A DNA stretch of 64,000 nucleotides, taken from Aggregicoccus sp. 17bor-14 (GTDB lineage Bacteria; Myxococcota; Myxococcia; Myxococcales; Myxococcaceae). Below are positions 1 to 7,929 of this stretch, piece by piece; position 1 is the stretch's first letter; each line of letters begins with the position of its first letter. Under the pieces are notes generated by a model. That model had not been told where the DNA came from, made no database searches, and was given only the letters and a program-made list of their open reading frames with translations. The translations under genes were made by a program, and so were the position numbers. The stretch is taken from the NCBI RefSeq assembly GCF_009659535.1, contig NZ_VJZZ01000001.1, forward strand, positions 248,001 to 312,000, read 5' to 3'.

Positions 1-1686
1 GCCAGCGAGGGCGTGGTGGTGTCCGGCAGCGGCGCGGCCACGCTGGACACCGTGCCGGTGACGAGCACCAACGGCCGGGCGCTCTCGCTCACCGGCTTCT
101 CCAGCGTCACCGTCCCGCAGCGGAACGTGGACCTCGTCGCCACGAAGGGCGCGGCGCTGGAGCTGGTCACCGTCGGCACCGCGGACGTGAGCGTGAACAG
201 CCTGAAGTCCACGAACAGCCTCGCACAGGGCGTGCACCTGGAGGGCATCACCACGGGCTCGCTCACGGTGAAGCAGCCGATCTCCATCAGCAGCGCGGTG
301 GGTGCGGGCGCAGGTGCGCAGCAGGGCATGCTGGTGAGGACCTTCGCCGGCACGCTCGTGCTGCCGCAGCTCGTCATCACCGGCGGCCAGCAGGGCCTGG
401 TGGTGGACGGCTTCAGCGGCACCCTCTCGCTCGCGCCCACCACGGGCGTCGCGGGCGCGGGCGCGAACATCCAGAACACGTACCTGTCCGGCATCACCCT
501 GGGCAACGCGAGCGGCGTCACCCTGCGCCGCATCCTGGTGAGCACCGCCAACGGGGACGGCCTGCGCATCCCCGACGGCGCCAAGGTGACGGGCCTCATC
601 CTCAGCGACAGCACCTTCACCAACACCGGCAGCGCCGCTCCCACCCTGTCGAACTGGGGCCTGAACCTGGGGCGCGGGGCCGCGGGCCGCAACGCGCAGC
701 TGGACGGCACCTCGTCCATGACGGACGTCACGCTGACCAACTGGGGCAGCGGCGGGCTCCTGCTCGAGAACGGCAGCGGAACGCTCTCGCTCACCCTGCT
801 GCGCCTGCTGGTGAAGGGGACGATCGCGGGCCCGGGCATCCTGGTGCGCACGGACGCGACCAACGGTGGACTCCCGCAGCTGACCCTGCTCGTGGACCGC
901 TGCCAGGTGAATGGCATGCCCTCGGGCAGCAACGGCCTGGACGTGGCCACCGACGGCGGCCGGGCAATCCTCACGGCGACGGTGCAGGACAGCAACTTCG
1001 ACAACGCGAGCATGCTGGGCAACAGCGCGATGCGCTTCAGCGCGGACGGCGCCAGCGCCGCCCTCACCGCCAACGTGCTGCGCAACACGATGCGCAACTG
1101 GGTGGGCCACAGCCTGCTGCTCCAGGGTGGCGATCAGTCCGTGGACCTGCGCGCCACGGTGGATGGCAACACCATCGTGGGCGACACGGCCTTCGCCGCG
1201 ACGAGCCGCTCGCTGGGCAACGGCATCCGCGTGCTGATGGACCCGGACCCTGCGAACACCGCCCTGAGCGGCCGCGTGCTGCTCGCCAACAACACCATCC
1301 AGATGACGGGCCTCTCGGGCATCGACGCCACCGTGCGCCAGTCGCTCAGCTCCGCGGCCAACAACCGCCTGGACCTGCTGGTGCGCAACAACAACATCGA
1401 CGCCCGCAGCGCGGTGGACCCGGCCAACGGCAATGCGCTCGCGGTGCGCGCCACGGGCGCCGGCAGCACGCTGTGCACCTCCGTGACCGGCAACACGCTC
1501 AACGGGGCGAGCTTCGGAGCCCTGTTCCAGCAGACCACCTCGGGCAGCTTCACCGTGCAGGGGCTCGCCACGGCCACCGTCGCCGGCGTGCAGAGCTACC
1601 TGACGGGCAACAACCCCACGGTGTCTCCGTTCCCCACGGCCTCCGGCACCTTCGCCGCGGCCACCGCCAACTGCAACGTGCCCTAG
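1..1686 (+). CDS. Beta-helix repeat surface protein (5' end outside window)
   Basis: The reading frame is open from the first base and ends at the TAG at 1684, so the start lies outside the window; 561 residues are visible. The protein is rich in Gly, Ser, Thr, Asn, Val and Leu and is built of short strand-turn units with recurring asparagine turns (NTI, NNT, NNNID, GNTL) at about 20-25 residue spacing. That is the look of a right-handed parallel beta-helix, as in pectate-lyase-like adhesins and fibres. I see no catalytic motif and no C-terminal anchor. Three tail-collar genes follow 32 bases downstream on the same strand, so it may be the stalk or adhesin of the same surface module. The fold class is inferred and the function is unknown. 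Confidence 0.75.
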   Translation, partial: ASEGVVVSGSGAATLDTVPVTSTNGRALSLTGFSSVTVPQRNVDLVATKGAALELVTVGTADVSVNSLKSTNSLAQGVHLEGITTGSLTVKQPISISSAVGAGAGAQQGMLVRTFAGTLVLPQLVITGGQQGLVVDGFSGTLSLAPTTGVAGAGANIQNTYLSGITLGNASGVTLRRILVSTANGDGLRIPDGAKVTGLILSDSTFTNTGSAAPTLSNWGLNLGRGAAGRNAQLDGTSSMTDVTLTNWGSGGLLLENGSGTLSLTLLRLLVKGTIAGPGILVRTDATNGGLPQLTLLVDRCQVNGMPSGSNGLDVATDGGRAILTATVQDSNFDNASMLGNSAMRFSADGASAALTANVLRNTMRNWVGHSLLLQGGDQSVDLRATVDGNTIVGDTAFAATSRSLGNGIRVLMDPDPANTALSGRVLLANNTIQMTGLSGIDATVRQSLSSAANNRLDLLVRNNNIDARSAVDPANGNALAVRATGAGSTLCTSVTGNTLNGASFGALFQQTTSGSFTVQGLATATVAGVQSYLTGNNPTVSPFPTASGTFAAATANCNVP

Positions 1687-1718
1687 AAGGCCCTCCACCG
1701 CTCTGAGAGACTGCTCCC

Positions 1719-2222
1719 ATGGCCGAACCCTTCCTCAGTGAAATCCGGTTGATGTCCTTCGTCTTCGCCCCCGTGGGCTGGGCGCTGTGCAACGGGCAGC
1801 TCTTGCCCATCAACCAGAACCAGGCGCTCTTCTCGCTCCTGGGCACCACCTACGGCGGCAACGGGCAGACGAACTTCGCGCTGCCGGACTTCCGCGGCCG
1901 CGTCCCCATCCACATGGGCGCGGGGCACACGCTCGGCGAGCGCGCGGGCGAACAGGCGCACACGCTGACGCAGTCCGAGATGCCCACGCACGCCCACCAG
2001 TTCCAGGTGTCCAACGCTCCGGCGGACCAGGCCTCGCCTGCTTCGAACGAGGCGCTGGCCCGGCCGCGCGTGCCGCTGTTCAAGGCGCCCCAGCAGCTGA
2101 CCTCGCTGCACCCCTCGTCCGTGAGCAACGTGGGCGGGAGCCAGGCGCACCTGAACATGCAGCCCTTCCTCACCCTCAGCTTCTGCATCGCGCTGCAGGG
2201 CATCTTCCCCTCGCAGACCTGA
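1719..2222 (+). CDS. Tail-collar domain protein, copy 1 of 3
   Basis: A 167-residue protein of the phage tail-collar / microcystin-dependent (MdpB-like) family. The N-terminal half carries the family core: EIRL, then a GWALCNGQLLP segment, LLGTTYGG near residue 45, and FALPDFRGRVP near residue 60. The C-terminus ends with a GGSQAHLNMQPF segment and an ALQGIFPSQT tail. In phages this domain sits in short tail fibres, while standalone bacterial copies are usually of unknown role. There is no signal peptide. The ATG follows a purine-rich GAGAG. It is the first of three tandem paralogues separated by 12 and 9 bases, so probably one operon. No other phage structural gene is nearby. Confidence 0.9.
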   Translation: MAEPFLSEIRLMSFVFAPVGWALCNGQLLPINQNQALFSLLGTTYGGNGQTNFALPDFRGRVPIHMGAGHTLGERAGEQAHTLTQSEMPTHAHQFQVSNAPADQASPASNEALARPRVPLFKAPQQLTSLHPSSVSNVGGSQAHLNMQPFLTLSFCIALQGIFPSQT

Positions 2223-2234
2223 GGAGCCCGCCCC

Positions 2235-2735
2235 ATGGCCCAACCCTACGTCGGAGAGATCCGCCTCTTTGCCGGCAACTTCGCCCCTGCCGGCTGGATG
2301 TTCTGTGAGGGGCAGGAGCTGCCCATCTCGGAGTACGAGACGCTGTTCAACCTCATCGGGACCACCTACGGCGGAGACGGCCAGAACACTTTCTGGCTGC
2401 CGGACCTGCGCGGCCGCGTGCCTCTGCACCAGGGCAACGGCTTCATCCTCGCCGAGACGGGCGGCGCCGAGCAGGTCACCCTCACCACGAGCCAGATCCC
2501 GGCGCACACCCACGCGCTGCTCGCCGACACGCAGCCGTCGGAGACGTCCTACCCGGCGGGGGGCGTGCTCGCGGAGGCAGACGAGGACGTGTACGTGCAG
2601 GCGAGCGCGAACATCGCGCTGCACGCCACCTCGATGACGCCGGTGGGCGGCAGCCAGCCGCACACCAACTTCCAGCCCTACCTCTGCATCAACTACATCA
2701 TCTCGCTCTTCGGGATCTTCCCGTCTCCCACCTGA
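2235..2735 (+). CDS. Tail-collar domain protein, copy 2 of 3
   Basis: A 166-residue paralogue of its neighbours with the same landmarks: EIRLF, GWMFCEGQELP, LIGTTYGGDGQ, LPDLRGRVPLHQG and a C-terminal GGSQPHTNFQPY followed by FGIFPSPT. The middle stretch (about residues 95-135), where the three copies differ most, is acidic here. In tail-fibre proteins this exposed part is the variable one, so the copies may have different ligands; that is inference. The ATG lies 12 bases after the previous stop with a GAGG just upstream, which indicates co-translation. Confidence 0.9.
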   Translation: MAQPYVGEIRLFAGNFAPAGWMFCEGQELPISEYETLFNLIGTTYGGDGQNTFWLPDLRGRVPLHQGNGFILAETGGAEQVTLTTSQIPAHTHALLADTQPSETSYPAGGVLAEADEDVYVQASANIALHATSMTPVGGSQPHTNFQPYLCINYIISLFGIFPSPT

Positions 2736-2744
2736 GGTCCCGCC

Positions 2745-3278
2745 ATGGCTGATCCCTTCGTCGCAGAGATCCGCATGATGCCCTTCAACTTCGCCCCGAA
2801 GGGCTGGGCCTTCTGTGACGGGCAGATCCTGCCCCTCTCGCAGAACACCGCCCTCTTCAGCCTGCTGGGCACCACCTACGGTGGGGACGGCAAGAGCAAC
2901 TTCGCGCTGCCCAACCTGCAGGGCAACGTCCCCATGCACCCCGGGCAGGGGCCCGGCCTGAGCCTGCACAACCTGGGCGAGACGGGCGGCTCGCAGACCG
3001 TCAGCCTGCTGCAGTCGGAGATCCCCGCGCATACCCATGCCCTGATGGGGAGCAGCTTGCCGGGCGAGGGAAACGACCCCGGCCCCAGCGTGGTGCTCGC
3101 GAGTCCCGGCGCCGTGCCGCTCTACAACGTGGGCAGCCCGGGCCCCGTGCAGCCGACGACGCTCGCACCGCAGGCCCTCACGCCCGCGGGCGGCGACCAG
3201 CCGCACAACAACATGATGCCCTACCTCACCGTGAACTTCTGCATCGCGCTGCAGGGCGTCTACCCGCCCCGCACCTAG
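2745..3278 (+). CDS. Tail-collar domain protein, copy 3 of 3
   Basis: A 177-residue third paralogue. Conserved blocks are EIRMM, GWAFCDGQILP, LLGTTYGGDGKSNFALP and a C-terminal GGDQPHNNMMPY with ALQGVYPPRT. It is about ten residues longer than its neighbours, mainly through a Gly/Pro-rich insertion in the variable middle. The start is 9 bases after the preceding stop, and a GAGG overlaps that stop. The acetyltransferase gene starts 11 bases downstream, so the four genes probably form one transcript. Confidence 0.9.
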   Translation: MADPFVAEIRMMPFNFAPKGWAFCDGQILPLSQNTALFSLLGTTYGGDGKSNFALPNLQGNVPMHPGQGPGLSLHNLGETGGSQTVSLLQSEIPAHTHALMGSSLPGEGNDPGPSVVLASPGAVPLYNVGSPGPVQPTTLAPQALTPAGGDQPHNNMMPYLTVNFCIALQGVYPPRT

Positions 3279-3289
3279 CGCGCACCTCC

Positions 3290-3775
3290 ATGCCGCCCCC
3301 TGGCGTCAGCCTGCGCCCCATCGCGCGCGAGGATGCGGAGCTGCTGTGCCGCATCTACGCGAGCACGCGCACCGAGGAGCTCGCGCAGGTGCCGTGGCCG
3401 CAGGCCCAGAAGGACGCCTTCTTGCGGATGCAGTTCGAGGCACAGCACGCGCACTACCAGCTGCACTACGCTGACGCCGCGTTCCACGTCGTGATGCGCG
3501 GCGAGCAGCCCGTGGGCCGCCTCTACGTGCACCGCCGTGCGAGCGAGATCCGCATCGTGGACATCTCGCTGCTGCCCGAGCAGCGCGGCACGGGGCTCGG
3601 CACCGCACTGCTGCAGGAGCTGCAGGAGGAGGCGCGTGCAGGCGGGCGCATCCTCAGCATCCACGTGGAGCGCACCAACCCCGCGCTCTCGCTCTACCGG
3701 CGCCTCGGCTTCCAGGTCGCCGCGGACGACGGCGGCGTGTACCTGCGCATGGAGTGGTCACCCGGCGTCAGCTGA
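3290..3775 (+). CDS. GNAT-family N-acetyltransferase
   Basis: A 161-residue single-domain acetyl-CoA-dependent transferase. The fold is readable: an N-terminal LRPIAREDAELL helix, a central strand pair ending EIRIVDISLLPE, and the acetyl-CoA pyrophosphate loop QRGTGLGTALL (Q/R-x-x-G-x-G/A) near residue 97. This is followed by a VERTNPALSLYRRLGF segment typical of motif B and a hydrophobic C-terminal strand. The substrate cannot be read from sequence. Position suggests it acts on, or is regulated with, the tail-collar proteins. Its last 8 bases overlap the 3' end of the convergent DUF6916 gene. Confidence 0.9.
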   Translation: MPPPGVSLRPIAREDAELLCRIYASTRTEELAQVPWPQAQKDAFLRMQFEAQHAHYQLHYADAAFHVVMRGEQPVGRLYVHRRASEIRIVDISLLPEQRGTGLGTALLQELQEEARAGGRILSIHVERTNPALSLYRRLGFQVAADDGGVYLRMEWSPGVS

Positions 3776-4064
3776 AGATCGCCTCGTAGCGCATGCGGCC
3801 CTGCAGCGGGCCCAGCGGCACGAGGAAGATGTCCAGCGGGCCCATGGCGGGATGCTCGAGCGTCCGGGTGCCCTGCTCCATGCGGTGCCCCTCCGGCCCG
3901 AGGAACTGCAGCGAGAAAGGTGTGCGCGCGCCGACGCGCCCGTGTCCCAGCGCCACCGCCTTCACCAGCTCGAGCGCCACCGGCGCGCCGGGAGCGCGCA
4001 GGCGGAAGGCGGTGCCCGCGTGGGGCGCGAAGCTCTCCAGGCTCAGCTCGGGCGGCAGGTGCAT
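3768..4064 (-). CDS. DUF6916-like protein
   Basis: A 98-residue protein beginning MHLPPELSLESFAPHAGTAF. It has no signal peptide, membrane segment or catalytic motif. Order and composition (an alternating strand pattern with a SLQFLGPEG turn and a closing DIFLVPLGP) match the small DUF6916 family as I recall it, whose genes are often found beside tail-collar and GNAT genes. The chosen ATG lies 4 bases after the stop of the upstream NHL gene; an upstream in-frame start would overlap that gene. It may be a chaperone or capping partner of the tail-collar proteins, but nothing in the sequence proves this. Confidence 0.7.
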   Translation of the reverse strand: MHLPPELSLESFAPHAGTAFRLRAPGAPVALELVKAVALGHGRVGARTPFSLQFLGPEGHRMEQGTRTLEHPAMGPLDIFLVPLGPLQGRMRYEAIFS

Positions 4065-4068
4065 GGCC

Positions 4069-4947
4069 CTACGCTGCCGCAGCGGCCGGCACGGTGGCAA
4101 CCTCGAGCACGCCCGAGGGCGTGAGCGCCGCGTGCACCGGCGCGGCCGGCAGCCCGTCGCGCGTGAGCTGGATGCGCTCGCGCAGCCGCCCGTCCGCCGC
4201 GAAGGCGAAGATCACCGCCGCCGTCACGTCCGTCACGTAGGTGCACCCATCCGCGGCCGCCACGATGCTGCGGGGCGAGAGCAGCCCGTCCTCGCGGCCT
4301 CCGTAGCGGCTCACCACCACGCCCTCCGGCGAGACGACGGCGATGCGGCCGCTGCCCCCCTCCACCACGTGCAGGTAGCCGTCCGGCGCAATCGCCAGCC
4401 CGCGCGGGGTCTCCAGGAGGCCCTGCGCGAAGGCGCCCAGCGCGCGCCCGTCCGCCTCGAAGCGCTGCAGGCGGTGGTTCAGGGTGTCGCTCACCCAGAC
4501 GCTCCCATCTGCGGCCACGGCGACGCCGTACGGGAAGGCCAGCTCGCCCTCCCCCGTGCCGGAGCGGCCCAGCTGGCCGAGGTATGCGCCCGAGCGCGTG
4601 AACACCTGCACCCGCGCGTTGCCGCGGTCGACGACGTAGACGCGCTCGTCCGGCCCCAGCGCGAGCGACGTGGGGCCGTTGAGCTGCCCCGCCCCCATCC
4701 CGAAGCGGCCCAGCACCACGGGCTCGCCCCCTTCGGCGGCGTGCACCAGCACCCGGTTCGCCAGCGGCTGCAGCTGCACCCGGCGGCCGCGCGTGTCGAA
4801 GAAGAGCAGGTCTGCGTCGCCGCCCGCGTGCACGTCCGGGAGGATGCCCACGGCAGGCGACCCGCAGCCCACGCTGGCGAGCGGCAGGACGAGCGAGACG
4901 GCGCCAAAAGCCGAGAGGCGAAGGAAGTTCCGGCGGGGCAGTGACAT
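4069..4947 (-). CDS. NHL-repeat lipoprotein with Tat-like signal
   Basis: A 292-residue protein. The N-terminus MSLPRRNFLRLSAFGAV has a twin-arginine motif, a hydrophobic stretch and a lipobox-like SVGC, so it is probably exported folded and lipid-anchored. The rest is a beta-propeller of NHL blades, each with a GPTSLAL / PYGVAVA / PRGLAIA type strand, an aspartate turn and a V.D..N.R.Q.F closing strand; five or six blades are visible. The ATG at 4947 was chosen because the signal begins there; the frame stays open upstream without a plausible signal. The DUF6916 gene follows after 4 bases. NHL propellers commonly bind proteins or glycans, and the ligand is unknown. Confidence 0.85.
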   Translation of the reverse strand: MSLPRRNFLRLSAFGAVSLVLPLASVGCGSPAVGILPDVHAGGDADLLFFDTRGRRVQLQPLANRVLVHAAEGGEPVVLGRFGMGAGQLNGPTSLALGPDERVYVVDRGNARVQVFTRSGAYLGQLGRSGTGEGELAFPYGVAVAADGSVWVSDTLNHRLQRFEADGRALGAFAQGLLETPRGLAIAPDGYLHVVEGGSGRIAVVSPEGVVVSRYGGREDGLLSPRSIVAAADGCTYVTDVTAAVIFAFAADGRLRERIQLTRDGLPAAPVHAALTPSGVLEVATVPAAAAA

Positions 4948-5090
4948 TGGAAATGTACTGTACTGCTCAAAGCCTTCCGAGGGGAAGGGGGCGCCCGGCT
5001 CGGGCGGGTTCCGCGTTGCCCCGGGGCGCAGCGCGCCTGTACACACGCTCCCCGCGCGCAGCCTTCCTTGCGCTGGAGGAGAACCCACCG

Positions 5091-5663
5091 GTGGCCACCC
5101 GTCCGACGAATGCCAGCACCCGCAACGCAGCCGTGAGCGCCATGCTCGACCCCGCCCTGAGCGGCGCGCGCGATGCCCTGCAGCGCTTCCTGGAGAAGGC
5201 GCTCGTCGCCCAGTTCGGCGCGGGCTGGCAGGCCTCGCTCGAGCGCGACCGCGCGGCCTCCCCCGTCCGCGGCGCGAGCGACCGCTGGGACTGGGGCAGC
5301 ATCAGCTACCGCCTCGGCCACTTCCGCGCGCCCCAGGCCGGAGCACCGGGCGGCGGCGCGGTGAGCGAGCCGCTCGTCGCGCTCGCGCGCCTCGCCAAGG
5401 CCTACCGCAACCTCTTCCAGCACGAGGAGCTCTCGGACGCGCAGGTGCGCCACGCGATGGAGGGCATCGCGCTGCTGCACGAGGCGCTCGGCAGCAAGGC
5501 GCTGGCCGCCCAAGCGCGCGCCGCGCTCGAGGTCTGGGACGCTCCGGCGCGGGGGCGTGCGGCCAAGGCCGCGAGCAAGCGCCCGGCTGCGAAGCGTCCC
5601 GCGGCAAAGCGCCCTGCCGTCAAGGCGCGCCCGAAGGCGGCGAAGAAGGCGACGCGCCGATGA
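5091..5663 (+). CDS. Small Swt1-like HEPN-domain protein with basic tail
   Basis: A 190-residue protein starting with GTG at 5091, chosen because a strong purine-rich site (CTGGAGGAGAA) precedes it. The N-terminal part (ALQRFLEKALVAQFGAGW) and the segment AKAYRNLFQHEELSDAQ resemble Swt1-type HEPN proteins. The RNLFQH hexamer fits the R-x4-H signature of HEPN ribonucleases. The last 40 residues are Lys/Ala/Pro repeats (AKRPAAKRPA) like histone H1 tails, which suggests nucleic-acid binding. No nucleotidyltransferase antitoxin gene is adjacent. The HEPN call is by motif, and RNase activity is inferred. Confidence 0.6.
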   Translation: MATRPTNASTRNAAVSAMLDPALSGARDALQRFLEKALVAQFGAGWQASLERDRAASPVRGASDRWDWGSISYRLGHFRAPQAGAPGGGAVSEPLVALARLAKAYRNLFQHEELSDAQVRHAMEGIALLHEALGSKALAAQARAALEVWDAPARGRAAKAASKRPAAKRPAAKRPAVKARPKAAKKATRR

Positions 5664-5803
5664 CGGCGGGCCCTCTCCTCCCGGGCCGAGCGGCGGCCGT
5701 GCGGGCGTGAGCGGGGCGGCTGTCAGCGCCCTCCACCGTGCCGATCCTCAGCGCGGGCCGGCGTCCGGCCCCGTGTGCGCCGAGGGCGCGAGAGGGAGGA
5801 CCG

Positions 5804-6343
5804 ATGGACCTCGCAGGAAACGTCGCAGGAATGTGGCCGGGAAGGCCCCGCAGTGCCGCCGCCGGTGGGCTGCTGACGGACGTCGCGGCGCTGCCGCCGC
5901 GCCTCGCGCTCGGCGGGGCGCTGGTCTACCACGGCGCCTCGAAGCTGCGCGGTGAGGGGCCCGCGCAGACGGGGCAGTTCTTCGAGGCGGTGGGCATCAA
6001 GCCCGGCGAGGCGCTTGCCCGCGTCACCGGCTGGGCCGAGGTGCTCGCCGGCGCGCTCTCGCTGCTGGGCGTGGGCACCCGGCTCGCGGCGCTCACCGTG
6101 CTCGCCACCCAGCTCGTGGCCGTGAGCAAGGTGCATGCGCCCAAGGGCTTCGACGTCACGAAGGGCGGCTACGAGTACAACGTCGCACTCATGGCCATCG
6201 CACTCGGGCTGCTGCTGCGCGGGCCCGGGAAGCTCTCGGTGCACGAGGGGCTCGAGCACCTGGCCGAGGGGCGCGGGGCGCGGCGCTGGCTGAGGCGCGC
6301 GCGGCCCAGCCCGGTGCTGCGGGCGCTGAAGCTCGTGAAGTAG
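5804..6343 (+). CDS. DoxX-family membrane protein
   Basis: A 179-residue integral membrane protein with about four hydrophobic segments and the DoxX pattern: LALGGALVYHGASKL, then FFEAVGI, GWAEVLAGALSLLG near residue 80, and a conserved glycine-rich last helix. DoxX proteins associate with thiosulfate or quinone oxidation or oxidative-stress complexes, and many have no assigned role. The ATG at 5804 was preferred over one 66 bases upstream because GAGGGAGGA lies 4 bases before it. The gene ends one base before the convergent oxidoreductase gene. Confidence 0.85.
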   Translation: MDLAGNVAGMWPGRPRSAAAGGLLTDVAALPPRLALGGALVYHGASKLRGEGPAQTGQFFEAVGIKPGEALARVTGWAEVLAGALSLLGVGTRLAALTVLATQLVAVSKVHAPKGFDVTKGGYEYNVALMAIALGLLLRGPGKLSVHEGLEHLAEGRGARRWLRRARPSPVLRALKLVK

Positions 6344-6344
6344 C

Positions 6345-7004
6345 TCAGGCCTTGAAGGAGGCGGGGCGCTCGGGCTTTGCCTCCGCGAGCGCCCGCTTCA
6401 CGCCGGCCGCATCGTAGTCCTTCGCGTACACGGGGCTGTCCGGCTGCTGGCGCCAGGACTCGTCCAGCGTGCCGGCGTCCACCGGGTCGAAGCCCAGCTC
6501 GTCCACGAGCCGCATCACCACCGCCTTCGCGGCCGCGTCGTCGCCGGCCACCGGCAGCGCGATGCGTCCGGCGCTGCCGCGAGGCTTGCCCTTGTCCTGC
6601 AGGTGCTGGGCATAGATGTTGTTGAAGGCCTTGATGACGGGCCGCCCCAGCTGGCGCGACACCCAGCGGCTCTCGGTCATCCCGGCCTCGATCTCTGCGA
6701 TGCGGCCGTCGCGCTGCTTCGGGTAGTAGTTGCCCGTGTCCACGATGACCGCCCCCGGCGCCGCCCCGTCGAAGACTCCGGCGGGCAGCTGCGGGACGTT
6801 CTTCTCCGGGATGGTCACCACCACCAGCTCGGCGCCGCGCGCCGCCTCGGTGACAGGCACCGCGCGCGCCCCGGTCTCCGCGGCGAGCGCCGAGAGCGTC
6901 TGCGGCCCCCGCGAGTTCGCCACCGCCACGTCGTGTCCCAGTGCGCGCAGGCGCCGGGTGAGCGCGCCTCCGATGTGCCCTGCGCCGATGATTCCGATCC
7001 GCAT
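6345..7004 (-). CDS. NADPH-dependent F420-reductase-like oxidoreductase
   Basis: A 219-residue protein starting MRIGIIGAGHIGGAL, a GxGxxG dinucleotide loop at the very N-terminus, followed by VANSRGPQTL, which suits NADP binding. Further family landmarks are VVVTIPEKNVPQL, VDTGNYYP and KAFNNIYAQHL. This is the NADP-binding F420-reductase superfamily. Because F420 use is not evident here, an NADP-dependent role with another partner is equally possible. The ATG at 7004 is certain from the Rossmann motif; the frame is open upstream only as antisense-like sequence. The adenylyltransferase gene upstream is 44 bases away. Confidence 0.88.
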   Translation of the reverse strand: MRIGIIGAGHIGGALTRRLRALGHDVAVANSRGPQTLSALAAETGARAVPVTEAARGAELVVVTIPEKNVPQLPAGVFDGAAPGAVIVDTGNYYPKQRDGRIAEIEAGMTESRWVSRQLGRPVIKAFNNIYAQHLQDKGKPRGSAGRIALPVAGDDAAAKAVVMRLVDELGFDPVDAGTLDESWRQQPDSPVYAKDYDAAGVKRALAEAKPERPASFKA

Positions 7005-7048
7005 GCGAGTGCCTCCCAGGGTGGCAGCGTCCGCGCGCGCGTCCGGCC

Positions 7049-7921
7049 TCAGTCCCCGGCCACCGCGCGCAACACGGCGGCGGGGCCAGCCTCGCGCACG
7101 CGGGCGAGCTGCTGATGGGTACGCACGAGCAGCGAGCCTGCGAAGCCCATCGCGTTGAGCTCGATCCCCTCCCAGGCTGCCGCGCGCCGCGGCACCAGGA
7201 TCATCCAGCGGCGGGTGACGAGAAGGTTGTAGGGCCGTGGCGCCTCGCTGAAGCCCAGCGCCCGGCGCAGCGCCCCGTAGGCTTCGTGCAGCGCCACCCC
7301 GTCCACCGCGAGGCTCCCGCTGGGCAGCCCCAGCCCCATGGCCGCGTGGGCGAAGGGCAGCGCGGGCTCGCGTGCCACCCGCCACGGGGCAAGCGGGCCC
7401 AGCACGCGCTCGATGGGCGCCCGCAGCCCGCCGGGGCCCAGGGGCGCGATGAGCTGCAGGTGCTTGTGCCGCTGGCTCGCGCCCGCGCCGGGGCCCGCGT
7501 TGTAGAAGGCGAGCCCGTCCAGCTCGCCGAGGCAGCGCGAGAGCGCGTGGAAGTCCGCGGCGCCGAGCAGCGCCTCCTGCTCCTCGAAGGCGCGGGTGAC
7601 GATCAGCAGGTGCGGCTGCACCACGGGGAACTTGTTGAGCAGCAGCGCGTGCGTGCGGCCGAGCGTGCCCACCACCAGCGGCAGCGGCGGCGCGAGGAAG
7701 GGGCTTCCCCCCTTCAGCACCCCGCTGCGGCGCACCTTGCGCTGGATGCGGCCGAGCACGCGCAGCTGGTAGGCCACGCCGCCCTGCTCCACCCCCTGCG
7801 CCTCGGTGGTGAGCGGCTCGAGGTCCCCGGTGGCGAGCGCGTGCGCGTTGGCCTCGAGCGCCCGCCGCCACAGGGTCCCCGGCTCCAGCTGCGGCCACTG
7901 CTGCTGCGGCGTCTCGGCCAT
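7049..7921 (-). CDS. ATP adenylyltransferase (Ap4A phosphorylase type)
   Basis: A 290-residue HIT-superfamily protein. Its catalytic segment SQRHKHLQLI near residue 152 has the H-x-H-x-Q pattern of Ap4A phosphorylases (Apa1/Apa2), preceded by a glycine-rich YNAGPGAGAS stretch. KFPVVQPHLLIVTR near residue 97 is the other conserved block. The enzyme cleaves diadenosine tetraphosphate with phosphate to ADP and ATP, or runs in reverse, and acts in the cytoplasm. Length fits the fungal and bacterial family. It lies 8 bases downstream of the DUF1697 gene, so co-transcription is likely. Confidence 0.87.
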   Translation of the reverse strand: MAETPQQQWPQLEPGTLWRRALEANAHALATGDLEPLTTEAQGVEQGGVAYQLRVLGRIQRKVRRSGVLKGGSPFLAPPLPLVVGTLGRTHALLLNKFPVVQPHLLIVTRAFEEQEALLGAADFHALSRCLGELDGLAFYNAGPGAGASQRHKHLQLIAPLGPGGLRAPIERVLGPLAPWRVAREPALPFAHAAMGLGLPSGSLAVDGVALHEAYGALRRALGFSEAPRPYNLLVTRRWMILVPRRAAAWEGIELNAMGFAGSLLVRTHQQLARVREAGPAAVLRAVAGD

Positions 7922-7929
7922 CTGTGTCC

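Noticed and set aside
1683-3206. Long open frame on the minus strand over the collar genes (507 residues)
   Set aside because: It is antisense to three clear collar genes, has Arg/Ala/Gly composition typical of GC-rich shadow frames, and no domain.
1719-3278. Prophage remnant around the tail-collar genes
   Set aside because: No integrase, attachment repeats, capsid, terminase or base-composition change is visible, and collar domains also occur outside phages.
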